Below are positions 11,001 to 18,003 of a stretch of 64,000 bases of DNA, piece by piece. Location of the stretch: NCBI RefSeq assembly GCF_002994635.1, contig NZ_PVNL01000029.1, forward strand, positions 44,175 to 108,174, read 5' to 3'. How positions within the stretch are numbered: position 1 is the first letter of the stretch; the number at the start of each line of letters is the position of its first letter. Source of the DNA: Enhygromyxa salina (GTDB lineage Bacteria > Myxococcota_A > Polyangia > Nannocystales > Nannocystaceae). The translations under genes and the position numbers were made by a program. Under the pieces are notes generated by a model. It worked only from the letters and a program-made list of their open reading frames with translations, was not told where the DNA came from and did no database searches.

Positions 11001-13280
11001 CGGCCGGGTCCCGACGGCAAGCGCGAGCCGGTCTCGAGCGAGCGGCTCGCCGAAGATCGCCAGCTCGCCGCGACCGCGATCCTCGACGCCCTCCACGCGG
11101 ATCCCGGCAACCCCTACGCGGTGCGTCACCTCGAGCGGCTGCTGTCCGAGACAAACTCGCCGCTGCCGGCGATGGAGGCGGTCAGCGCTCGGGCGGTCCG
11201 GGCCCAGTCGGACGCCGAGCGGGCGATCTTCTATCTCGAGAGCGCCGAGCTGCTCGAGCGGGCGGGCGCCGTCGATCCAGCCCGGCGGGCCTATCAGGCG
11301 GCGATCGACGCGATGCCCGGGTTGGTCCCGGCCGAGCTCGGGATCGCCAGGCTCGAGCAGGCCCGCGAGGCCGCGCTGCCCCGGCTCACCCCGGAGGCGC
11401 CTACCGTGTCGCTGCACAACCTCATGGCCGAGGCTCGCGACGCGGCCGTGCGCGCGGGCGCCTCGGGCGACACCCAGGAGGCGGCCAAGGCGATCGAGAT
11501 CCTCACGGGGATCTTGGATCGCGACCCCAGCCACCGCGACGCGCTGGGGCTCGCGCGCGGGCTCACCAATCAGCTCGCCGATCCCGAGCCCGCGATCGCG
11601 CTGCTGACCACCGTGTTCCCCCGGGTCCGCGACGCCGACACCCGCTACGACCTCGCGCTCCTGCTCGCCGAGCACAACGTCGAGCTCGACGTCGCCGTCC
11701 GCTACCTCGAGGCCGCCGTCGAGGCCCGGCCCGACGGCAAGCAGGCGCTCCACGAGCTGGTCCGCTGTCATCGCCAGCTCGGCCACGATCGCGAGGCGGC
11801 CGAGGCCACCGAGCTCCTGCTCGAGCTCTACGGGCCCGGCGAGCCCTCGGCGATCGATCTGCGCATGGGTCTCGCTGCCTCGCTGGGATCCGCCGCGGGC
11901 TCCGCTGCGGGCTCGGGGGCGGATCCCACCAGCCTCACGCGGGCGCTCGGCCACGCCAACATCGCCCTCGAGGCCCGCCCCAACGACGCGCGGGCGGTCA
12001 CGTTGATGGCCGATCTGCTCGAGCGAAACAGCCAGCGGGTCGAGGCCGCGCACCTGCTCGATCGACTCCGCTCGCGCGAGCGCGACCGCGGCAAGCTCCA
12101 CGACATTCAGCTGCGCCAGGCCCGACTCCTGGCCAGCAGCGAGGGCCACCTGCCCGAGGCCCTCGCCGCCGCCGAGCGAGCCGTGCGGATCAACCCCGGC
12201 CACCGCGAGGGGGTCTCGCTGCTGACCGAGCTGCTCACCCGCAGCGGCCAGCGCGAGCGCGTCGCCGACTATCTGCCCTCGATCCGCGGCGCGATGATCT
12301 CCAAGATCACCCGCGCCGCGCTGTCGCTGCGCGACCTCAACCTGCTCACGCAGATCTCCAAGGATCATCGACCCGAGCTCGCGGACATGGCCGCCGCCGT
12401 CGCGTTTGCGATCGACTCGCGCGGCGAGCCGCCCCGCGAGCACCTGCGCGCCGCCACGCGCCCGGGGCTCGGCCGGATCCTGCAGACCAGCGAGCTGCGC
12501 GAGCGCCTGCTCGCCGCGTCCGAGCTGGCCGAGCTTCATGAGCTGCTGATCGCGATCGACCCGGTGCTCTCGCGGATGACCGGCGACTTCGCGGTGCTCT
12601 CCGAGCGCGACGCCGTGCCGCTGCCCCCGGGCGCCGACACCCGCAGCTTCGAGACGCTGACCACCCAGTGGTCGGCGCTGCTCGGGCTCGCACGGCCAGC
12701 GCTCGCCGCCGGGACCACCCACAACGGCTGCGTCCTGATCCCCGCGCTCACGCCCACGCTCAGGATCGGCAACAACCTGTGGATGCAGGGCGATCCGCAG
12801 AGCTGGCGGGGGCTGGCCGCGATCGCCCTGGCTCGCCACGCGTGGGCGGCCGGGCTGGTCCGCGCGCTGCCGCCGATCGACATGGACCTGCTGCTCGCGA
12901 CCAGCTTCGAGACCGTGCGGGTGTTCAACGCGATCACGGCCGATCCGGATCCGCGGCGCCTGCAGGATCTCAGCGCGCAGCTCGGCAAGCACCTCCCTCG
13001 GCGCAACCGCAAGGTGCTCGAGCGCGTGTGCGAGAGCCTGTCCGGGTTCGCGTTCGCGCCCTCGGCCACGGCCCGCACCACCCTCGCCAGCGATCTTCGG
13101 CTCGCGGCCCTCATGACCGGCGATCCGGGCGGCGTGCTCGGGGCGGCCTGTCTGCTCGACGGTGTCGTCGGCGGCTCGCTCAAGCAGCAGATCAACCGCT
13201 CGAGCGTCGCGCAGACCCTGCTCGCGTTCATGCTCGGCGACGACTTCTTGGAGCTGCGCGCGATCGCCTGCTCGGGCTGA
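8094..13280 (+). CDS. Giant TPR protein 2 (1728 aa)
   Basis: This begins with a GTG overlapping the stop of giant TPR protein 1 by 4 bp. About 90 residues of non-repeat N-terminus precede a very long TPR array (about residues 95-1480), with repeats such as 'DPDNPSCLRALGRVYEK'. The final 230 residues form a non-TPR domain whose motifs (LGL..P, a PTL..G strand, then a W/L-R-G/L-L-A helix) line up with the end of protein 1. It is probably cytoplasmic and partnered with protein 1. It ends 87 bp before a convergent gene, with a dyad between them. A paired-duplication origin is inference; the coupling is visible. Confidence 0.85.
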   Translation: MSRRREDLELRGDLFVTGGVPKKVSEDFSGALDLSDLIDQVERGEGGEQRPPALIDSPSLLWGMHSGLHSSLLSTAMPTGTADAWQTLAEEFAEESRQVEDEVMAAALLAEAGRILVDRLGRREEGQLLLRNSGSAVARTLLDLRSGGDDSVAEELAELERLGSDASADPEERAAAWVEFGMLCEGSMGNRKRALDAYREALACQPEHHEALMLASESAAIINDREIARDLLRRRIKLCRSSREKVSLLLELADLTDADAAGLDDAKQADEVRLLLVQEAHDTDPHEETALRRLIRLVAATGDAVRLGHLYRHLADVAEDPLSASTALHLAFLTLADSREPVDDLVRELAAREPRIPDGSDMLAPLSEVALYIEQRVASGDAEGLPTNLHVLDRVARTLDAPREQALVREQMARIRRDTLRRMVDESPDPADTITGLPKLSEDRKALVRALELDLRFCLVHLPEHRWVRHSLGELLEYTGDHASLVVHLDEWARTVSSGPGRASILLRLGEVHENLRHDLPRAAEVYELAVAEDPDNPSCLRALGRVYEKMRRWPQAVANLQRQADETDDGPERLAALRRVAAMAQHELEDVDLAIAILEEITRIDPDDLLSLFQLAALCRTENRTPVLVTTLQHLVERLDDNVSRTAVLVELGETLELQLKRRDAAREAYERALKLTPGYTPALQALARLYRDNLDLDALLSLYEPEVDSVTDPAMLALKAARVCLDELQDHDRAIEYLWRAYRTNPDLHPARELLLQLLTVNNRIEEAYDLLRAQDLPEPTPLLADYHYRLGLLAEALARQAAQSGDDKTHHEQAARRLDAALQHYRAALGAQPDHGLAAERSRRLLVAHHDHANLVRLVEALSEHAEGPAEAALLTQIARLRATRPGAKLRNQSAAANEARRAYEQALQRAPGDPVVRREFETLLRFIDDRQTLPSIYLQTARASDDTHFRATLLVEAAELLLDEGRPGPDGKREPVSSERLAEDRQLAATAILDALHADPGNPYAVRHLERLLSETNSPLPAMEAVSARAVRAQSDAERAIFYLESAELLERAGAVDPARRAYQAAIDAMPGLVPAELGIARLEQAREAALPRLTPEAPTVSLHNLMAEARDAAVRAGASGDTQEAAKAIEILTGILDRDPSHRDALGLARGLTNQLADPEPAIALLTTVFPRVRDADTRYDLALLLAEHNVELDVAVRYLEAAVEARPDGKQALHELVRCHRQLGHDREAAEATELLLELYGPGEPSAIDLRMGLAASLGSAAGSAAGSGADPTSLTRALGHANIALEARPNDARAVTLMADLLERNSQRVEAAHLLDRLRSRERDRGKLHDIQLRQARLLASSEGHLPEALAAAERAVRINPGHREGVSLLTELLTRSGQRERVADYLPSIRGAMISKITRAALSLRDLNLLTQISKDHRPELADMAAAVAFAIDSRGEPPREHLRAATRPGLGRILQTSELRERLLAASELAELHELLIAIDPVLSRMTGDFAVLSERDAVPLPPGADTRSFETLTTQWSALLGLARPALAAGTTHNGCVLIPALTPTLRIGNNLWMQGDPQSWRGLAAIALARHAWAAGLVRALPPIDMDLLLATSFETVRVFNAITADPDPRRLQDLSAQLGKHLPRRNRKVLERVCESLSGFAFAPSATARTTLASDLRLAALMTGDPGGVLGAACLLDGVVGGSLKQQINRSSVAQTLLAFMLGDDFLELRAIACSG

Positions 13281-13327
13281 TCTTCACTGACTCGGCAAAG
13301 ACGGCCCGAGCGATCACCCGTTCCAGC

Positions 13328-13346
13328 CTCGGCGAGCCTCGCCGAG
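13328..13346. terminator. GC-rich dyad between convergent genes
   Basis: CTCGGCGAG and its exact reverse complement are separated by one base, in the 87-bp gap between the convergent giant TPR gene and the His-tail gene. No T-run follows on either strand, so it is only a candidate bidirectional terminator or barrier to read-through. Confidence 0.35.
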
Positions 13347-13367
13347 CCGCCCCGAGCCGCGCGCCGA

Positions 13368-14486
13368 TCAGTCGTGATCGTGGTTGCAGTTCTCGTCGTG
13401 CACGTGGCCGTGCACCTGGCCCTGATGGTGAGCGTGATCGAGATCGAGATCGTGATCGTGATCATGGTCGTGATCATGATCGTGCTGACCACCCTGCTGG
13501 CGCAGCTGCTGCATCGCCGCCGAGGTCAGCTGCAGCTGGATCAGGTTGACCACGCCCTCGACAGCCTCCGGGGCCTCCGAGGTGCGCATCGCCGTGGTCA
13601 GATCGCGGACCCGTCGGGCGTCCGCCAGCGATCCATCGAGGAACAGCACGGCGACGACGTCATCGAGCGCGTTGGCCAGTGACCCGCGCAGGCCGGCCCG
13701 CAGGCCCTCGTCGTCCTTGCTCGACTCGATGATGTGCGCGAGGCGATCCTCATTGGTGATCGACTCGGCGTCGAGCGCCTCCATGCGCTCGCCGAGCGTC
13801 CCGAACAGGGCGTTGGCGTCGAACATCAGCGGCCAGGTGTGCACGGCGCTGACCATCAGGATGTTGTTCAGATCTTCAGTCGAGGGCTCGACGGAGGCCA
13901 ACGCCTCGTCGAGGAAGCTCGGCTGCGGGCGCTCACTCGGCGAGCTGCCGACGAACTTGATCAGCGTCGGCAGGTGCTCGTCGATCTGCTCGGGCAGCTC
14001 GAAGGTGCTGCGGTAGGTAAACTCGCGCGCCCACAACAGCCGCGCCGCGGCCCACTCAGGCGAGATCATCCGGCCGTCGGTGTCGCGCGTCCAGTCGCGA
14101 CCGGTGCGGCTCTGCTGCCCGTCGGTCTGGTAGTAGGCCGCAAAGTTCAGCAGCCGATCGCCGGAATCGATCACCGCCACGAACAAGCTCGCGCCCTCTT
14201 CCTCGTTGGGCAAGCTCAGGGTCAAGCGGGTCACGCCCGGCGAGGCGGCCATGTCCAACATCGCGATGGGACCCGCGTGGCTGCGCATCGACTGGGTGCT
14301 GGCCTCGTTCCAGCTGCGGGCCTGCTCGGGGATCTCGACCCCCTTGCTGCGCAGCACGTGGATCGCCTTGCGGGCGGCCTTGCGGACTTTCTTGTCCGCG
14401 TGATCCTCGAGCTGCTTGAGCGCGGCGCCATCTTGGGCCACCTGCAGCTTCTTGACGTCGTCGAGCAGAGCTTGGGTCTCGGACAT
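13368..14486 (-). CDS. Protein of unknown function with His/Asp-rich C-terminal tail, 372 aa
   Basis: The N-terminus (about 1-60) is a charged HEAT-like helical segment; residues 60-330 form a mixed domain not recognised. The last 40 residues are a striking His-Asp tail (HDHDHDHDHDHD, then HxH pairs and one Cys) that should bind divalent metals such as Zn, Ni or Co. The start is ATG 14486; the longer ORF to 14570 would run into the upstream gene. It lies 14 bp downstream of the sulfatase-like gene on the same strand and is the last gene of the run, so it is probably co-transcribed with it. No signal peptide is visible. The tail could serve metal storage or be an inert low-complexity expansion. 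Confidence 0.7.
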   Translation of the reverse strand: MSETQALLDDVKKLQVAQDGAALKQLEDHADKKVRKAARKAIHVLRSKGVEIPEQARSWNEASTQSMRSHAGPIAMLDMAASPGVTRLTLSLPNEEEGASLFVAVIDSGDRLLNFAAYYQTDGQQSRTGRDWTRDTDGRMISPEWAAARLLWAREFTYRSTFELPEQIDEHLPTLIKFVGSSPSERPQPSFLDEALASVEPSTEDLNNILMVSAVHTWPLMFDANALFGTLGERMEALDAESITNEDRLAHIIESSKDDEGLRAGLRGSLANALDDVVAVLFLDGSLADARRVRDLTTAMRTSEAPEAVEGVVNLIQLQLTSAAMQQLRQQGGQHDHDHDHDHDHDLDLDHAHHQGQVHGHVHDENCNHDHD

Positions 14487-14500
14487 GGTGGCGCTACCTA

Positions 14501-17014
14501 TCACAGCCCATGGTCGAGCGCGAAGGCAGGCGCGAGGTTGGCCCCGGTCCCCCAGCGCGGCCGATTCCACTGGGGTTGCTCGGGCAGCTGCCAGGCGAGC
14601 GCCATGCGCACCATGCGCAGGGCGACACCACCCTCCGCGATGCGATCGGAGAGCTCCTCGGGATCGGCCGCGAGATCATAGAAGTGCTGGGACTCGCGCC
14701 CACGGCCCGGTCCGAGCACGAACTTGTGCTCGCCGATGATCGCCGCCCGGCTGCCGTCACCCAGGTACGACACGACCAGGCGCGGCGGCGGCTGGGGATC
14801 GTCGATCAGCGGCACCAGGCTCTCGCCCTGCCAGCGGGGATCGTACTCGACGCCGAGCAAGTCGGTCAGCGTGGGTGACAGATCCAGCAGATCGATCGGC
14901 GCCTCCACGCGACCGGGCGCGAGCAGCTTGGGCGCCCGGATCGCCAGCGGGACATGGATGCTCTCTTCGTAGAGCGTGCTGCCATGACCGGCGCCGCCGT
15001 GCTCCAAAAATTCTTCGCCGTGGAGCCCGACCAGCACGATCACGGCCTCGTCGAGCTCGTCGCGCTCGGCGAGGCCATCGAGCAGCAGCCCGAGCGCGAG
15101 ATCGATGACCTGCAGCTCGCCCCGATACAGCCGCCGCACATACTCGAGCTGCGCGCGATCGGGCTCGATCTTGCCGGTCCGGACCCGACCCACCCACATA
15201 TGCGTGCGGTGCTGGGCGGGCGCGCCCTCGGGCGGAAACACGCCCGCTTCGGCCAGGACCTCGCTGGGTGGATCGTAGGGCGCCTGGGCGTCGTTGAGGA
15301 CCCCGTAGACAAACCGCGGGCTCGGCCGCTGGTTGATCTCGTCGAGCATCCCAAGCACGACCTTCTGGCCGTCGTTGCCGCGGGTGTTGCTGCGCTCGAG
15401 GATCTGATCGTCGGCGAAGCCCTGGGTCAGCCCGCGCTCGTTGGAGAAGTACGCGTTGGCCGAGACGCTCGAGGTGAAGTACCCGGCCCGATCGAGGACC
15501 TCGGCGAGCGTGCTCTGGCCCTCGGCGACGAAGGTCCCGCGCACGGTCAGGTGCCCCGGCGGGACCACGCTGGTCAGCAGCCCGGCGTGAGCGGGGACCG
15601 CCGCGGCCCCCAGCGTGTAAGCCCGCTCGAACACCAGCGCGTCGGCCAGGAACCGGGCGACCGCCGGGTAGCTGGGGCTCTTGGGCAGGACCCCGAGCGC
15701 ACCATCGAGCAGATCGTCGGGCCGCACGCCCTCGAGCGCGAGCACGTAGACGTCCCGCGGCGTGCGATCGCGCCGATCCACGGGCATCGCCCGGCGGGCG
15801 ACGATGTCCAGCTCGGTGAACAGCGCCCCGCCATGCGACGCGCGTCCCTGACTGTCCCGCTCGATCGCGGCGTCGGCCTGGCCCCGGGTGCTGCGAACCC
15901 GGATCTCGAGCCGCGTGGGGGTCTCGCCGTAGCCCGAGAGATCCACGCTGGCGCTGCGCCCCGTCGCGCGCAGCGGCTGCGAGAGCAGCTGCACGGGCGG
16001 GCGACCATGGCGGTGATCCGCGTCGGTGCTCGCCAGCACCTCCAGGCTCCCGCGCCCCGCCACCTCGACCCGCAGGCGCGCGCGCCGGGGCGGGACCAGG
16101 TAGTAGACCAGGCTGCGATCGGCCGGGACCTCGAACTCGACGTCGTCACCGAGCGAGCGGATCACGTAGTCGTTGCCAACCTTGAGATCGGGCGCCCCGG
16201 CCTTGATCGCCGCGAGCGTGCCGACCTCGACGCTCTCGATCGCGGCCGAGACCGAGACCTCGGCTGGCGCGACGTCGCGGTCGGGCGAGGGCTGCCCCTC
16301 GGGCAGCGGCGCGACGTTGCGAAAGTGCAGGCGCAGGCGGTTCTCGCCGGTCACGACCACGTCGTTGGGCAGCGACAGCGTGCGCCGCTCCCACTCTTGC
16401 GACACGTGCAGGTTTGCCAGCGGCCGCTCCTCCCACAGCACGGTGACCGACTGATCCGGGGCCATCGCCCGCATCGTGATCGCCACCGCCAGCCCGCGCG
16501 TGGGCGGTGGCGGCTCGCCCTCGGGCACGACCTCGCCGGGCTTGGGCGTGTAGGGCGTGTCGGGGTTGAGCGCGGGTGAGAGCGCGCCGTCGAGCGGGAT
16601 GTCGAGCGCGCCGCTGAGGCCGACCAGCAGCGCCGCGCGACGATCCCCCAGGTCCTGGGCCAGCCGCCACGGCGATCCGGCGGCCGCCAGCTGCAGGTGC
16701 TTGTGCGCGCTCGGGTGCCCCAGATCGATCCACACGCGGCCGCCTCGGATCACCACCGCGCTGGGTCGCTGGGCGATCAAGTCTTGCCAGGCGTCGGCGC
16801 TCTCGACCTTGGACACGGGCGCGAGCCGGGGCGCGGGCGCGGGCGCGGAGCTGTCGCTGCCGTCCGCGCTGGCCGGGGTGGGACGCTCGCGCTTGCAGGC
16901 CGGGACCGCGAGCACCATGCACAGCGCGCAGATCAGGCCGAGCAGCGCGAACGGGCGCCGCAGCCAGACACTCGTCCAGACACTCAATCGGTTCGCCCGC
17001 TCAGGCTCGCGCAC
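14501..17014 (-). CDS. Sulfatase/alkaline-phosphatase-fold lipoprotein with lost catalytic residues
   Basis: About 837 residues from the GTG at 17014. A hydrophobic N-terminus ends in LAVPAC, a near-lipobox, so it is probably a lipoprotein. About 280 residues of beta-rich sequence precede a sulfatase-type domain (about 420-745). Family landmarks are recognisable but altered: the first metal Asp is replaced in LEGVRPDD, the C/S-x-P-S-R nucleophile motif reads AVPAH, and the S-D-H-G-E metal motif reads G-L-H-G-E. The LYEES..VPL segment and the DLLDLSPTLTDLLG segment are conserved. This suggests a non-catalytic or altered enzyme, perhaps a glycan-binding protein. The start overlaps the membrane-protein gene by 14 bp; a TTG at 16987 is an alternative. 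Confidence 0.75.
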   Translation of the reverse strand: MREPERANRLSVWTSVWLRRPFALLGLICALCMVLAVPACKRERPTPASADGSDSSAPAPAPRLAPVSKVESADAWQDLIAQRPSAVVIRGGRVWIDLGHPSAHKHLQLAAAGSPWRLAQDLGDRRAALLVGLSGALDIPLDGALSPALNPDTPYTPKPGEVVPEGEPPPPTRGLAVAITMRAMAPDQSVTVLWEERPLANLHVSQEWERRTLSLPNDVVVTGENRLRLHFRNVAPLPEGQPSPDRDVAPAEVSVSAAIESVEVGTLAAIKAGAPDLKVGNDYVIRSLGDDVEFEVPADRSLVYYLVPPRRARLRVEVAGRGSLEVLASTDADHRHGRPPVQLLSQPLRATGRSASVDLSGYGETPTRLEIRVRSTRGQADAAIERDSQGRASHGGALFTELDIVARRAMPVDRRDRTPRDVYVLALEGVRPDDLLDGALGVLPKSPSYPAVARFLADALVFERAYTLGAAAVPAHAGLLTSVVPPGHLTVRGTFVAEGQSTLAEVLDRAGYFTSSVSANAYFSNERGLTQGFADDQILERSNTRGNDGQKVVLGMLDEINQRPSPRFVYGVLNDAQAPYDPPSEVLAEAGVFPPEGAPAQHRTHMWVGRVRTGKIEPDRAQLEYVRRLYRGELQVIDLALGLLLDGLAERDELDEAVIVLVGLHGEEFLEHGGAGHGSTLYEESIHVPLAIRAPKLLAPGRVEAPIDLLDLSPTLTDLLGVEYDPRWQGESLVPLIDDPQPPPRLVVSYLGDGSRAAIIGEHKFVLGPGRGRESQHFYDLAADPEELSDRIAEGGVALRMVRMALAWQLPEQPQWNRPRWGTGANLAPAFALDHGL

Positions 17015-17927
17015 GCCAGGCCTCACGGCTGACACGTATCGCTGGCAACCACGCCAGGATCAACCCGGCGAGCGCCAGCCAGCCGGCGTACCCGCCAAAC
17101 CGTGGGTCGCAGGCCGCAAACAGTGAGCCGCGACTCGCCGCTTCAATCCACGCGATCGCGCCGATCGTCCCCAGCGAGGCCGTGAGCGTGGCCGACCCCA
17201 GCCCGACGTCGCCATCGCGCCCGCGGGTGCGTTTATGGTCGAAGCCGACCAGCACCAGCGAGCCCGCGAGCGCCGCCGCGACGACCCCGAGCTCGAGGCC
17301 CTCGAGCCCGCGGATCAGCGGGATCACGCGCCCGATCAGCGGCCCGGCTGCCCACTCGTCGACCAAGCGCTGCGGCGGGAACAGCTCGCGCGGCAGCGGA
17401 TCGATCGCCAAGAACAGCTGCGCGAGCACCCCCGCGGCGGCGACCCCCACGCTCACGCGCTGAACGTACAGGGCCAGCGCCGCGCCGACGATCGCGGCGA
17501 CCACCGCCGCCCACGCCGCGATCCGAACCCGTCGGGGCTCGGGCGTCCGCAGCTCCCAGCCGGCCCGCCACAGATGCAGCTGCAGCGCCACGCCACCGCG
17601 CGCGTCGATCACCTCGGCGCGCAGCAAGTGCGGGCTGTCGCCGCTGCTGAAGTGAGGATCGCCCGCGACCGCCCGCTCGACGCTGTCGAGCACCCACAGC
17701 GGTCCGCCGTCGGAGATGACCTCGACCGGCATCGGCTCGCCGCGCTGCAGCTGGCCGTCGTCGTCCGCGATCCCAGCGAGCAACGCCAGCTCCGCGAGCG
17801 AGTCGCCGGCCATCGCGTAGGTGCTCGCGCGGCGGGTGGCCGCGCCGTTCGACCACAGCGCGCCCAGGCACGCGAGGATCACACCGAGCAGGGCCGCGAT
17901 GACCAGCGTCCGCGAGATCGAGAGCAC
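17001..17927 (-). CDS. Hypothetical membrane protein, 308 aa
   Basis: Start GTG at 17927. A single N-terminal hydrophobic helix (about 7-26) is followed by an extracytoplasmic domain of about 110 residues, then five or so further membrane segments from about residue 135 to the end, with a short Arg-rich C-terminus. No family was recognised. Its stop lies inside the beginning of the sulfatase-like gene, so both are translated from one message; they may act together at the envelope. Confidence 0.7.
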   Translation of the reverse strand: MLSISRTLVIAALLGVILACLGALWSNGAATRRASTYAMAGDSLAELALLAGIADDDGQLQRGEPMPVEVISDGGPLWVLDSVERAVAGDPHFSSGDSPHLLRAEVIDARGGVALQLHLWRAGWELRTPEPRRVRIAAWAAVVAAIVGAALALYVQRVSVGVAAAGVLAQLFLAIDPLPRELFPPQRLVDEWAAGPLIGRVIPLIRGLEGLELGVVAAALAGSLVLVGFDHKRTRGRDGDVGLGSATLTASLGTIGAIAWIEAASRGSLFAACDPRFGGYAGWLALAGLILAWLPAIRVSREAWRARA

Positions 17928-18003
17928 CCACGCACACTACCCGAGGGTCGTGGTGACCCCACAGGCGCTTTCGCACTTGTTGGCGGGTATGGGTGCGGCG
18001 GGC

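Noticed and set aside
9873..12992. 1039-aa minus-strand ORF inside giant TPR gene 2
   Set aside because: Low-complexity Gly/Arg/Gln shadow; the plus frame carries regular TPR units.
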